From NCBI GenBank assembly GCA_001460835.1, contig CYKH01001850.1, forward strand, positions 1-64,000: a stretch of 64,000 bases of DNA. The letters run 5' to 3'. Both the position numbers and the translations under genes were made by a program. Shown here one piece after another: positions 1 through 10,062 of the stretch. Positions within the stretch are counted from its first letter, which is position 1. Every line of letters starts with the position of its first letter. This DNA is from Bodo saltans. Lineage: Eukaryota; Euglenozoa; Kinetoplastea; Eubodonida; Bodonidae. The notes under the pieces were generated by a model. It ran no database searches. It saw only the letters and a program-made list of their open reading frames with translations, and was not told the DNA's origin.

Positions 1-1
1 G

Positions 2-3000
2 AGTAACCAGAACGGTACTCTAGTTCCCACCGCGTGGGAAAATATCACGGAGCTTGTCACAATCCCCTCGATGTACTCCACCGAATGTGCTGGGCTTCCC
101 CGCTCGAACTTTGACTCGTTTGGCACGGCTATGTTGACATCATTTATCATTGCAACGGGGGACAATTGGAACTACATTATGTACAACGGCATGAACTCTG
201 TGAATGTTGCGGTTGCGATTCCCTTCGTTGTGTACTTCTACGTGTCTGTGTATATTCTGATGAACCTCCTCGTATCCATCCTACTGAGCGCTGCGGACCG
301 AGAGCACACCGCTACGGAAGAAGAGCTCCTTGAACAACAGCGCCAAGATAACGAAGCCGAGAAAAAGGGGTTACTGCAAAAAGCAGCAAATAGCGGTGGC
401 GGTGAAGAAGATCCCTTCGCTGTTCAGACATACACTGAGGAAGACGTCGAGCGCATGTTGCAAGAAAACAGTGATGAGGATAAAGAAGAGGAGGAGGACG
501 AGGAAGAAGATGACGATGACTACGATGAAGGAATGGATGTCATCGTGTCCAGATCCGGCAAAGTAAAAGAGAAATCTCGCTCTGCAAAAGTCGTAGAAGA
601 ATTATCCCGAATGTGGGACAGAAGTCGGAAGTCCCTCAAGAAGGTTGTGGAGCACAAGGCATGGCAAACGGCCATGGTGCTTAACATTCTCGTTGGCACT
701 TGTTCCATGGGATTTGAGGACCCTATCGCTGCTCCTGATTCCAAGTCTGTCCAAGTGACGCGGGACATTGACCTTGTCACCACTATCATTTTCCTGATTG
801 AGCTCGCACTTTACGTCCATGTGTTCGGCCTTGTTCGAAAGCCATCCGCGTACTTACGGCGAGACGGATGGAATGTAGTAGACTTTTGCCTTATCATCAT
901 CAGTTTTACTACCATGCTCATCGTCCGTGCGGGTGTTCTGGATTCCACGAGTCGAACGATGCTGTTCGTGTTCTTCTTACGATCCCTTCGACCACTCAGA
1001 GTTATTCGACAAGCCCGCGGTATGCGTAAAGTGATGTCAGCAGTGTTGGGATCGCTTCCCGAGATGAAGTGGGTGTTTGTCGTTACACTTGGTATCTTTG
1101 CAACCTGGGGCGTTTTTGGCGTTTTCTTCTTTGCGGGAGCTTTGCGGTCATGCTGGTTGGACGGTACTATGCTTGCGGAGGCCGATGAAGCGCTATGTGC
1201 AACGCTTGGAGGAGATTTTATCAACTCCGAGCTGCACTTCGACAACATTCTCTTTGCAATGCTGACTATCTTTGTCTGCTCAACGTTAGAGAACTGGAGT
1301 ATTATTATGTTCCGCGCAATGGACATCGTTGCAGTTGGCCAGCCTTTCCGAAGAAATGCGAACGTCTGGGCGTCGCTCTATTTCATCGTTGCGGCAGCGT
1401 TCTGTGGTTTGATTGTGATGAACCTTTTTGTCTCAGTCCTCATTTCCTCATACAATGAGCGCAAACGCAAAGCTGCCTTTCAGCGGTCTATTCTACTCAC
1501 GAAGGAGCAAGAGGCATGGATAACAACAAACAAGCGCCTTGCTCGACTGTTACCCATCCGAAACCAAAAAGGAATGGCAGCCGATCAACAAGTTGCCGTG
1601 ACAAAAGAAGGTATTCTTGTCTTCCACTCCCAAGTCTCCACGCTTACTCCCCAGACCGTCCTTCGAAAACAAGAAGGCGAGCAGATCACGGCAAAGGTGC
1701 ACCACCACGTAGGACGGCTCCGTGTGAAACTTCGTGAGATCACTCGAAGCAGCACCTTCTCCAACCTCTTTCTGGCAATCGTGCTGGCCAACTTCGTTGT
1801 CTCTGCTATTGTGACGTACCCTCAGTCAGACAGCCTTACCAACACCATTAACTCCATTTCACAAGCATTTACGATTTGCTTTGTGCTGGAAGCCGCGCTG
1901 AAAATCGGAGGTGACACGTTTGCAGTGTACGTGAGTTCTACTTGGAATCGTCTGGACTTTCTCGTGGCGATGGTGTCGCTTATTGCACTGATATTGGCAA
2001 GTTTTTACGACGCCAAGCCGTTCTCGCTCATCGAAACCCTTCGAATCACGCGCTTGGCAAGACTGACCAAGGAATATTTTTCACTTGACCGAATGATTTC
2101 AAAGTTTGGTGCTGCAATTTTGGCGATTGGTCACGTCATGGGTGTCATTTTGATGGTGTACTTCATCTACGCTGTTCTTGGAATGCGTATGTTTGGTCGC
2201 GTCTGGCAGCAAGCCTTCGGTGGAAGCAACAACGGCGGAGCTTCTGATGGCATTGATACCAATCAAAACTTTGCGTCGCTCCAGCACGCTATGATCCTTC
2301 TGATGCGAATGACGACACAAGGAGATTGGCCAGTCCTTATGATGACCAGCTCTTTTGCATTCTCTCTCTCATCTCCAAACTTCTGTGATCTCAATATTGG
2401 AAATTGTGGATTGGCAGTTCCAGCTGCTGAAGTGTACTACGTGACATTCATCTTCCTCGCCACGGTGGTCTTGACCAACCTGTTCACAGCCGTCTTGCTT
2501 GACGCCTTTGGCTCTAGCGGCCTGACACGTGCACTCCGCAAGAAAGAAGCTGAAATCTTCTTCAAGAATTGGAAAGAGTACGACCCAGATGACACAATGA
2601 CAATCAACCCGTACGACATCCTCCCGTTCATTCGAAGCATTCCGAAAGAATGTGTTCTTGGATTCAATGGCCGCCCAAAGCGAAAGCGAATCGGCCTTGA
2701 AGTGAACCTACTTACATCGCTGCAGCTTGTGGATCTCACGCATCGAGTGACGTGGGTGGCGCTTGTCGACGCGCTCTGCAGAGCTGCTTATCCCATTCCC
2801 TTCAAGCCACGCAACTCAATTGTGTATTTAGTGTACACTGACTTACTGCATTTGCCCTTGCAGCAATTCGCTCAAATTGGAAGAAACATGCTCGAGATTA
2901 CTGGTGCTGCGCAAAGCTTCGGTAAAACTGCTTTCATGAATGTTCAGCGATTGTCGAGACTTGTCAGCGGAAAGAAGATCAAGCGTCGCAACCGAGCACG

Positions 3001-6000
3001 AAAGAGTCGATCTGCGTCTGGAAAAAGAAACAGTAAGAAGAAGGGTGGAAAATTTGATGAGGCTGATGTCAACAACATTCATCAGGATGTGATGATGTTT
3101 CTGTCCACAATGCCTCCAGACTGCATGTTCAATCCGTTCCTCCTTCCCTCCATTTTCCTGTCCGCACTCAAGACAATCGCCCTGCACGCCCGGGACGAAA
3201 TGATGAAGCACTTCCTTCACATGAACAAGAACCTCATCGAGGACTTAGATGAAAATGGAAACCTCATATCAACAGAACCTGAAAACCTTAAAGGCTCGAA
3301 GTTAAATGCAAGTGCCTTGGGATCACCCTCTCGTAGGATCGATGAGCTTGGGTCCCCCGCGTCACCTTCAGCCTTTTCCCCACGAGAAGGGGGCATTGGC
3401 TTTAACTCTAGTGTTTCAGAGGCCGATGGTGGCGTCACGAATACCAGTATCGTCGATGGGAGCAGCATCGCGAACGGAGACATTGACGATGATCCAGTCC
3501 TGCATTTGGCTGATTTGTTTCCAGCAACCCACCCAGTCATGGCGATGCTGCAACCGTCGGATCTGCGTGATTTGTTTTCAAAGTGCGCTGCGCTTATTAT
3601 GATCAATGCCGTCATCAAAAAACGTCGATCTCGTCTTGCCCAGCGTGTCCTTGAAACGAAAATCGAGCGAGACATTTTGGCGAAGCTACGTCGCGAGCTC
3701 GGAATCGTTGTTCCAGAGTCTGTGTTGCGTAGCTCCAACTACCGAGAGCATGATGATGTTCGCAGTCCGCTGTCAATTACTACCCAAGACAACTCCAACG
3801 CCAATGCCAGCAACTCTAACACAGCTCCCGGCTCGCCTGACGTGCGACGAGCTCGTTCCGTCACCCAAATTCAAATGGGAGGTCAAGCGCTGATGTCTAG
3901 TGGCATGGGTGGCGGTGGTGCAGGCATGGCGTCCGAGATTGCTCTTGACTCCCGGTTTAGTATTGCGACAAAACCTGAAGAAAAGCCACGAGACCGCCGC
4001 CCCACTGTCATGGTCAAAGATTCTGAGGAAGGTGGCGGCGACGATCCGGCGAGCCCGACCGGAGCCGAAGCAGCTTCTCCACCAACCGCAGCCAGTCCGA
4101 CTGAAAGTGGCAGCAGCAGCAGAAAGAGCAAAGCCCCTTACGATGAATTTGAAATTCCATATAAGCCTTCTACTTTACGCCTTCCTCCAAGGGCAACAGA
4201 GATTGTCCCAGATCACTCGGCCCTGGAACCCCTAAAATGGATCTTGATCGACGACTCACATCAACACCTTTTCTCTACAACGCATCAACGGCCTGGTGGA
4301 AGTGCCTTTTCTCCACACGCATCTGCTGATGATGGCGCCGGGCTTCCATCCCTCTTGGCTCCTTATGATGTCTGCGGAATGTTTGCTGAGATCGTCTTGG
4401 GAGATCCTATCCTCTCTGCAAACCTTCTTGAAGAGGTTCAACTCACTCGAGCCACGATGACAACGTGCCTCACTCAGCTTTCCGATTGGCGTGTCGCTTC
4501 CGACCAGTTGCACGAGATCATCAAACCAATGCTACTGCAAGGACTTCAACCGATGGTGTTTTCTGAAGACCTCTCGGACTCTGTGGAGCTGCTTGCATTC
4601 CGTGCTCTTGGTGCCGCAACGACAAGTACCCAAGCCATCAAGAAAGCATCTGGAATTACGCACATCGTGCCGTCATTGCCAATCAAATTGAAAGATCTGA
4701 TTGATGCATCAACCATTCCTGCACTGGGTAGAACGCCACAGCTGTATCGCGATGTCTTAAAACGACAAGTTCAAGCGGGAAAAGAGCGTCAAAATGATCA
4801 CATCACGCAATTGATGATGTCCTACAAGAAGCTCGCTGCAACTGCAGAGCAGCTCGAAAAGAAAGTTGTGGACGTTTGGCCTCAAGAAGGGCGCAAGAAG
4901 ATGGAAGAGGGCGTTATCGCTCTCGTGAATCAATGTTCCCAAGACTTCAAGCGCATCGAGATTGACGGTGTCAATTCTGTGTTCGCTGGCGCAAAGCTCC
5001 CCAAGACAATGTACCAGACAGTTGGAAACGTCACGACGCAAGTCACCACAGCCCCTGTCAATCCCACCGCACTGGCGTATCGCTGGGTGTCGCTCTACCG
5101 AACGCTGGAGATGGTGCAGTACATTTCTACACAGTGGGACAATGTCAAAACCGTCAAGATGCTGGCCAATCCGCGAGCGACGCTCACTGCTGCTTCATTG
5201 AAAGCGGTGCAGTATTATTACTCTGTCACTGATTTAAGCGAATTGTCTGCACGAGCAAATTCGAATGCTGCGAAAGCGCAAGCTCGCAGCATGAGTGTTC
5301 CCCAAGCGATCGACAAACTTGTCGTCAATTCTTTATTTCGTTCGCCATCACCATCGAATTTAGATTCGCTTTCTGCAGTGCTTCAAGATGTACTCGTGCA
5401 AGAAGTGCGCAAGATTATTGATGGAACGGGGCAGTTGGTGAAGAAACCCTCGGCGGCCAATCCTAGTTCGCCACTAAAAGATGAAAAACGTCGTCGGTCA
5501 TCAACTATTAAAGCTACCAGCTCGAATCTTAGTATCGCGAAGACTCTCGAAAATCTTGCGGCAGCTGCGGCTTCAGAAGAAGTAGCTGTGGATCCCCTAG
5601 CGAACGAGACTGATGAAAAGCGATGTCTGCGCATCCTGCGCGATGAGATGAAAACAAGAATCAACTATGCGCCGCAAGAACGTGAGGATCCGTACCTAAC
5701 CAGCGTCGTGAACTTCTGCTCTACTCTTTCAAAATCAGAGAAAATGAAAGCCGAGTCGAAATTGACTCAAGCTCCGCGAACAAATAGTGCCTTCGCGGCT
5801 GCAGATGGTAAGTCCAACGAACTGATTCAGCGCATTCCTGAGCTGCTTACGCTCGAAGAGTTCGAGCAACAACTGATTCAAGACCTTGAGGCGATGACGT
5901 CAGAAATTGTGTCAAGCATCAAATTCTTCGTCGCAACTCCTAGAAAATTTGTGACTGCCGGAGCTGGATTTATGAAGTCTCTTGTGAAGTGGAAGAGTGG

Positions 6001-7873
6001 CGAAGTTTCGGACTTTTCTGCAATTTCTGTTCGAACGCTGATTGTTGCATCAGAGCGAGACAAACTGAACCTAAGCGTAGACAGTGTCCAAAAACAGCGC
6101 AAGTTGCTGGGCATTGCAGAAACCGAGGTTGATGTTCTTGGCCACATTTCTAACTCCCACCGAGCATCTCTCTCATCCATCACTGCATTCACACCTGCGG
6201 TAGATGTTCCCACAGATATCTTACAGAAGTTGGAAACGAAAATGCAGGAGAACCCAGAGGAGGTTCTGCTGCTTCGGAGTGAGGAGGGCGTCACTGTCCA
6301 CGCACTTACGAAAACTGTTGTATCTCCTTTTGCGACTCAGCCCGATGCTCGTTCAGTGCAACACATGCTTGACGTGATCATGACGCTGCATGCTTGGGCC
6401 AACGTCGTTTCAACACGACGCAATCGAGATCCACTCAATATCATGAACGAATCACAAGAAACGTTCGAGGTGCTAGGGAAAATGACCAACACAATCGCTG
6501 TGGTTGCAAAGGACTCACTGAAAGCTCTTGCGATTCATGGTCATTCCCATGCCGCGTCAGTGAGTACAACTGTTCAGCGCTTGTACCGAACGCAACCTGG
6601 TCTCGACGCTGCGCTCGAGGGGTACGCCCGAGCTTCAGCGAAATGCGCCGTTGCACTGAACGATCTTCAACGAACATTCGCCCGTCTCTTATGTGCCGCA
6701 ACGGAGTTGATCGTTTCGCATGAAAATGAAAAGCAGCAACAGATATTTAGACCACAACGGAAACTCACTCGTATCGCTCAGGTCAATGAAGCTGAAAATC
6801 ATTCTTCGGCGCCACCACCGATGATACAAGACGGTGACGAAGTTGTGGACTCGAATCCACGCGGCTCCTCGACGCAATCCTCTGGAAATGGTGACCCACT
6901 GGACATTATCGGAGATGCACGGAAGCCAAGCTCAGGTGACAACAACAACAGAGAAAGCGCTTCTGTTTCATCACCTTTGTGGAAGCGAGACAGTGTGAAA
7001 GAACAGTCATCGTCGTCGCTTCGTCGAGGTGGTGGACGTTCGCACGAGCAGTTGATTGCGGATGCAAAAGCAAGGATGGAAGCGAGGAAATTAGGCGTCA
7101 CACCATCGTTCCGTGATATTTCTGCTTCACCTGAGCCTCGTGCCTCTTCGTCGTCGCGACGAGTAAATCCAGCTGCAAATGTAACAGGTAGTCCGCGGTC
7201 TTCTGTTGCATCGCCGCTGACTCGTGAAAACGTTTCCGGTGCAACGGCCAGTTCACCGTTGCTGCTAACGACAACAGTGCAATCACAACGAGCTGACGTC
7301 ACTGCCCTTGAGGCCACTGCGCAGCAGCTTGCATCCCTCTGCAGGAACCCAAAGCCAAAGCCCAATGAAGTGCTCACAGTACTCGTTGCGTTGGTGGAGC
7401 ATAAAGTCTCCATCAAATACTTTCAGCTGAGAGCGAATAACAGCAGCCCTGCCACTGAAAAGAAATATGATAAGCTTCCAAGAAATGAGCTATTGTTTAT
7501 CCCTGCGCTGCTGAAGTTGTCGCTGCCTTTTTCGGTGAGTGACCGAGCATCCGTTCCGAAGAACGCCAGTGACTGCTTTGTACACGCTACGCTCTCGATC
7601 ACGAAGAAAGCTAACCGGGATGAGATCCGTGGAGCAGTCGCTATCTCCAACATCAGTCAAGTTCGCTACCCTTTGTCGCTCACAAAAGATCTTGACTGTG
7701 GATTCGACTCCGCGTCTTCAAGTCAACCTGAGTGGGCGAATGTCCTTCCTCGCGTTGTCGCCGTGGACGACATTCACCATCGAACGATTCATTTCTTTTT
7801 GATGCCGCAGGAATCCGCAGCTCGGCAACTCTTTCAAATTCTCGACGCAATTCGCGACTCTGTTGCGTTGTAA
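2..7873 (+). CDS. Voltage-gated Ca2+/cation channel alpha subunit, four-domain type, 5' end missing
   Basis: The frame is open from base 2, so the gene begins before the window and the ATG at 71 is internal. Numbering from that Met, the visible part starts at a pore loop (ATGDNWN, D31) and S6 that look like domain II, then an acidic linker (about 133-158). Two full six-helix domains follow: III (about 195-480; S4 LRSLRPLRVIRQARG near 303; pore STLENW, E407) and IV (about 570-840; S4 near 656; pore TTQGDW, G751/D752). After the last S6 comes an EF-hand-like pre-IQ segment with WKEYDPDD (about 836). The remaining ~1700 residues are low-complexity and helical with no domain I recognise, far longer than in animal Cav channels. 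Kinetoplastids have a related flagellar Ca2+ channel, so a flagellar role is plausible but inferred. The gene ends in TAA at 7871. Confidence 0.9.
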   Translation, partial: SNQNGTLVPTAWENITELVTIPSMYSTECAGLPRSNFDSFGTAMLTSFIIATGDNWNYIMYNGMNSVNVAVAIPFVVYFYVSVYILMNLLVSILLSAADREHTATEEELLEQQRQDNEAEKKGLLQKAANSGGGEEDPFAVQTYTEEDVERMLQENSDEDKEEEEDEEEDDDDYDEGMDVIVSRSGKVKEKSRSAKVVEELSRMWDRSRKSLKKVVEHKAWQTAMVLNILVGTCSMGFEDPIAAPDSKSVQVTRDIDLVTTIIFLIELALYVHVFGLVRKPSAYLRRDGWNVVDFCLIIISFTTMLIVRAGVLDSTSRTMLFVFFLRSLRPLRVIRQARGMRKVMSAVLGSLPEMKWVFVVTLGIFATWGVFGVFFFAGALRSCWLDGTMLAEADEALCATLGGDFINSELHFDNILFAMLTIFVCSTLENWSIIMFRAMDIVAVGQPFRRNANVWASLYFIVAAAFCGLIVMNLFVSVLISSYNERKRKAAFQRSILLTKEQEAWITTNKRLARLLPIRNQKGMAADQQVAVTKEGILVFHSQVSTLTPQTVLRKQEGEQITAKVHHHVGRLRVKLREITRSSTFSNLFLAIVLANFVVSAIVTYPQSDSLTNTINSISQAFTICFVLEAALKIGGDTFAVYVSSTWNRLDFLVAMVSLIALILASFYDAKPFSLIETLRITRLARLTKEYFSLDRMISKFGAAILAIGHVMGVILMVYFIYAVLGMRMFGRVWQQAFGGSNNGGASDGIDTNQNFASLQHAMILLMRMTTQGDWPVLMMTSSFAFSLSSPNFCDLNIGNCGLAVPAAEVYYVTFIFLATVVLTNLFTAVLLDAFGSSGLTRALRKKEAEIFFKNWKEYDPDDTMTINPYDILPFIRSIPKECVLGFNGRPKRKRIGLEVNLLTSLQLVDLTHRVTWVALVDALCRAAYPIPFKPRNSIVYLVYTDLLHLPLQQFAQIGRNMLEITGAAQSFGKTAFMNVQRLSRLVSGKKIKRRNRARKSRSASGKRNSKKKGGKFDEADVNNIHQDVMMFLSTMPPDCMFNPFLLPSIFLSALKTIALHARDEMMKHFLHMNKNLIEDLDENGNLISTEPENLKGSKLNASALGSPSRRIDELGSPASPSAFSPREGGIGFNSSVSEADGGVTNTSIVDGSSIANGDIDDDPVLHLADLFPATHPVMAMLQPSDLRDLFSKCAALIMINAVIKKRRSRLAQRVLETKIERDILAKLRRELGIVVPESVLRSSNYREHDDVRSPLSITTQDNSNANASNSNTAPGSPDVRRARSVTQIQMGGQALMSSGMGGGGAGMASEIALDSRFSIATKPEEKPRDRRPTVMVKDSEEGGGDDPASPTGAEAASPPTAASPTESGSSSRKSKAPYDEFEIPYKPSTLRLPPRATEIVPDHSALEPLKWILIDDSHQHLFSTTHQRPGGSAFSPHASADDGAGLPSLLAPYDVCGMFAEIVLGDPILSANLLEEVQLTRATMTTCLTQLSDWRVASDQLHEIIKPMLLQGLQPMVFSEDLSDSVELLAFRALGAATTSTQAIKKASGITHIVPSLPIKLKDLIDASTIPALGRTPQLYRDVLKRQVQAGKERQNDHITQLMMSYKKLAATAEQLEKKVVDVWPQEGRKKMEEGVIALVNQCSQDFKRIEIDGVNSVFAGAKLPKTMYQTVGNVTTQVTTAPVNPTALAYRWVSLYRTLEMVQYISTQWDNVKTVKMLANPRATLTAASLKAVQYYYSVTDLSELSARANSNAAKAQARSMSVPQAIDKLVVNSLFRSPSPSNLDSLSAVLQDVLVQEVRKIIDGTGQLVKKPSAANPSSPLKDEKRRRSSTIKATSSNLSIAKTLENLAAAAASEEVAVDPLANETDEKRCLRILRDEMKTRINYAPQEREDPYLTSVVNFCSTLSKSEKMKAESKLTQAPRTNSAFAAADGKSNELIQRIPELLTLEEFEQQLIQDLEAMTSEIVSSIKFFVATPRKFVTAGAGFMKSLVKWKSGEVSDFSAISVRTLIVASERDKLNLSVDSVQKQRKLLGIAETEVDVLGHISNSHRASLSSITAFTPAVDVPTDILQKLETKMQENPEEVLLLRSEEGVTVHALTKTVVSPFATQPDARSVQHMLDVIMTLHAWANVVSTRRNRDPLNIMNESQETFEVLGKMTNTIAVVAKDSLKALAIHGHSHAASVSTTVQRLYRTQPGLDAALEGYARASAKCAVALNDLQRTFARLLCAATELIVSHENEKQQQIFRPQRKLTRIAQVNEAENHSSAPPPMIQDGDEVVDSNPRGSSTQSSGNGDPLDIIGDARKPSSGDNNNRESASVSSPLWKRDSVKEQSSSSLRRGGGRSHEQLIADAKARMEARKLGVTPSFRDISASPEPRASSSSRRVNPAANVTGSPRSSVASPLTRENVSGATASSPLLLTTTVQSQRADVTALEATAQQLASLCRNPKPKPNEVLTVLVALVEHKVSIKYFQLRANNSSPATEKKYDKLPRNELLFIPALLKLSLPFSVSDRASVPKNASDCFVHATLSITKKANRDEIRGAVAISNISQVRYPLSLTKDLDCGFDSASSSQPEWANVLPRVVAVDDIHHRTIHFFLMPQESAARQLFQILDAIRDSVAL

Positions 7874-8100
7874 CACTGAACCACACGCCTCGATGCGGCC
7901 CGTTTGTACCACACGCCAAGCGCGAGCATATCTTCGGTTCGTTGCACATTTAGAACATGCTGCGATTAGATTGATCGCCCATTCAGCGAATGTGTCTACT
8001 TTCGCTTTTATTTCTTTGCCTTCTCTTCCACTTTTCATCGAACTCTGTGGATATTGGCACTTGTCTCATTTCTCCATTTCACAGTGGAGTCACCATGATA

Positions 8101-8128
8101 TTTTGTTGTTGTTTTTTTCGCACGAAAG
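8101..8128 (+). promoter_or_regulatory. Probable spliced-leader acceptor for the USP gene
   Basis: A T-rich tract (8101-8119) is followed by the first AG at 8127-8128, nine bases before the ATG at 8138. This is the usual kinetoplastid trans-splice acceptor layout and fixes the start of the next gene. It is inferred from sequence only. Confidence 0.5.
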
Positions 8129-8137
8129 AAGTGTTCA

Positions 8138-9751
8138 ATGTCCTCTAGTTCGAGGCACCAACTGCGAAGCAGTAGCAGTAATATCTCTGTCACTCGGCAT
8201 TCCTCTAATCAGGGTATTTTCGGCGGAGGAAGCCCTTTGACAACGAGAGCGTACTCACCGACTCGATATGTGGAGTCACCAGCAATGAGAATAGCCGATC
8301 CTTACAGCTCTCAGTTTAGTGCACGGACCAGCAATCCTTCCCCTGCTGCGCTCTACTTGGACAGAGGCCGGAATCAGGTTCCAGTGACACAGCGGGACGT
8401 GTTCTCGGCGAACTATCCTGGAAGATCAGAAAATACCACCTCAAATCGACCGATGAATTCTTACAACTACGAAAGTCCAAGAACAATCAACACCGTTGTC
8501 GAAACATCTGCGGCTGCGAGCAGACAGAATTATGCCGATAGAAGACCTGTCAATTTCGAATCCACTCACAGCTCATCGACGTCGTCCCTCTACTCATCAC
8601 CCATTGGTAGTGGGTCTGCAATAAGACGGTCAGGAACAGACCAATCAACCACAGCGTTTCGCACCGCAACACCTTCTGCTTCGTCAGTGACGCGGAGCCC
8701 CACCAGCAGCACATTTTCGGTGTCGTTACCGCGGGATCGATTGTTAGAGATTCCTCCCACATCCTCACGCTTCTGCGGTATTCCTTTGGGATTGCCAAAT
8801 TTAGGAAACACGTGTTACCTTAACTCTGTACTTCAATGCATCTTTCAGCTCGATATGTTCACCAGCGTCCTCGGCCGCGCTCGAGAAGAAGCAAGGCGTA
8901 GGACGCCAGTTACAGAAGCTCTAGAAAGACTAGCGAAAGAGCAACGTTCATCTGAGCGCCGAAACTTGGTTTCGTTCCTCAAGTCCATGATGGGAAAGCG
9001 CAACAGCGAGTTCGCTTACTACGACCAAGCCGATGCGCATGAGCTGCTTCGTACGCTACTTTTTGCAATGCACGAAGAGCTGAACCGATCGACCGAGCCA
9101 GTGGCCTACATGGAGCTGAAAGATATTCCCAATGAGCGTCCACAAGAAACGCAACGGCGATGGCTCGCATATCACAAGCGCAGAGATGATAGCGTTATCT
9201 ACGATTACTTTGGTGGTGTTGTGCAATCCGAGACGATATGCAAGTCGTGTGGGTACAGATCGTTCGCGTTTGATCCATTCTTAGATTTGTCGATTCCGTT
9301 CGACAAAAGAGCAATGCGCGACGAGCACAGCCAAGAATTAATGTTGACTGAGATGTTTTCCCTCTTATGGGAGCCAGAAGACATCGACAAGCTGCAGGCG
9401 TGGAAATGCCCTCGTTGCAAAGTCATCAGCTCGGCGAGTAGAAAACTCAACTTTCTTGAAGAACCGAAAATTCTTGTGTTTCATCTCAAGCGATTCAACT
9501 CTCGTGGTGCTAAAGTGGAAGCCCCTGTTCATTATCAACATAAGCAGCACATACAGAACAAAACGTACCGCCTGAAAGGGGTAGTGTGCCACAGTGGCAC
9601 TGCCACCACAGGCCACTACACTTCGTATGTTTCGGTTGGTAACAGCCAAAATGACTGGTATTGTTGCAGTGATAGCTCTATTTCAAGTTGCACCGTTAGA
9701 GATGCGCTGAAAGCTACCACAGCTGCGTTCATGCTTTTCTATGAATCATGA
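8138..9751 (+). CDS. Ubiquitin carboxyl-terminal hydrolase (USP family, C19)
   Basis: This 537-aa protein removes ubiquitin from substrates. Residues 1-205 are Ser/Thr-rich and look disordered. The catalytic domain opens with the Cys box GLPNLGNTCYLNS (nucleophile Cys226) and closes with the His box GHYTSYV (His493) and DWYCCSDSSIS, which supplies the third catalytic residue. Between them a Zn-binding pair is visible: CKSCG (about 368) and CPRCK (about 425), as in USP fingers. The compact catalytic domain of about 330 residues resembles USP3/USP22 or Ubp8-type enzymes, but the N-terminal ZnF-UBP domain of those proteins is absent, so I give no subfamily. The start is the first ATG after a good acceptor. 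It is the first of seven ubiquitin-system genes in the window. Confidence 0.93.
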   Translation: MSSSSRHQLRSSSSNISVTRHSSNQGIFGGGSPLTTRAYSPTRYVESPAMRIADPYSSQFSARTSNPSPAALYLDRGRNQVPVTQRDVFSANYPGRSENTTSNRPMNSYNYESPRTINTVVETSAAASRQNYADRRPVNFESTHSSSTSSLYSSPIGSGSAIRRSGTDQSTTAFRTATPSASSVTRSPTSSTFSVSLPRDRLLEIPPTSSRFCGIPLGLPNLGNTCYLNSVLQCIFQLDMFTSVLGRAREEARRRTPVTEALERLAKEQRSSERRNLVSFLKSMMGKRNSEFAYYDQADAHELLRTLLFAMHEELNRSTEPVAYMELKDIPNERPQETQRRWLAYHKRRDDSVIYDYFGGVVQSETICKSCGYRSFAFDPFLDLSIPFDKRAMRDEHSQELMLTEMFSLLWEPEDIDKLQAWKCPRCKVISSASRKLNFLEEPKILVFHLKRFNSRGAKVEAPVHYQHKQHIQNKTYRLKGVVCHSGTATTGHYTSYVSVGNSQNDWYCCSDSSISSCTVRDALKATTAAFMLFYES

Positions 9752-10062
9752 GAATCTCTGCAGTACAGGACTGCCAACGGCATGGGGTTTTTTTTTGCAG
9801 TTTCCTTCGCATTTTGCTATTTGCGTTTTTGACTGTTGTTGCGTCGCAGCATGTGGCAGTTGTACGTTTTGTTCATTTTTTGTGCCGATATTTTTGTTCA
9901 TTCTTTTTGATTTGCAGCTTGCTGCAAAAACATCAAGAACGATAAAATTTGACGAGACTCAAATGTCGTCAGATGGCAACCTTGCGCTTGTACTAATGTT
10001 TTTCTTTATTCATCCAACGTTCAGATACCACAATCACAGAGACACCTTCACATAAACGCATT
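9752..10062 (+). other. Intergenic spacer, T-rich
   Basis: This spacer of about 310 bp has several T-rich runs, for example around 9787-9795 and 9885-9915. A tract ending in AG at about 10022-10024 lies in the position expected for the acceptor of the decayed esterase copy. I see no RNA gene or credible ORF. Confidence 0.4.
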
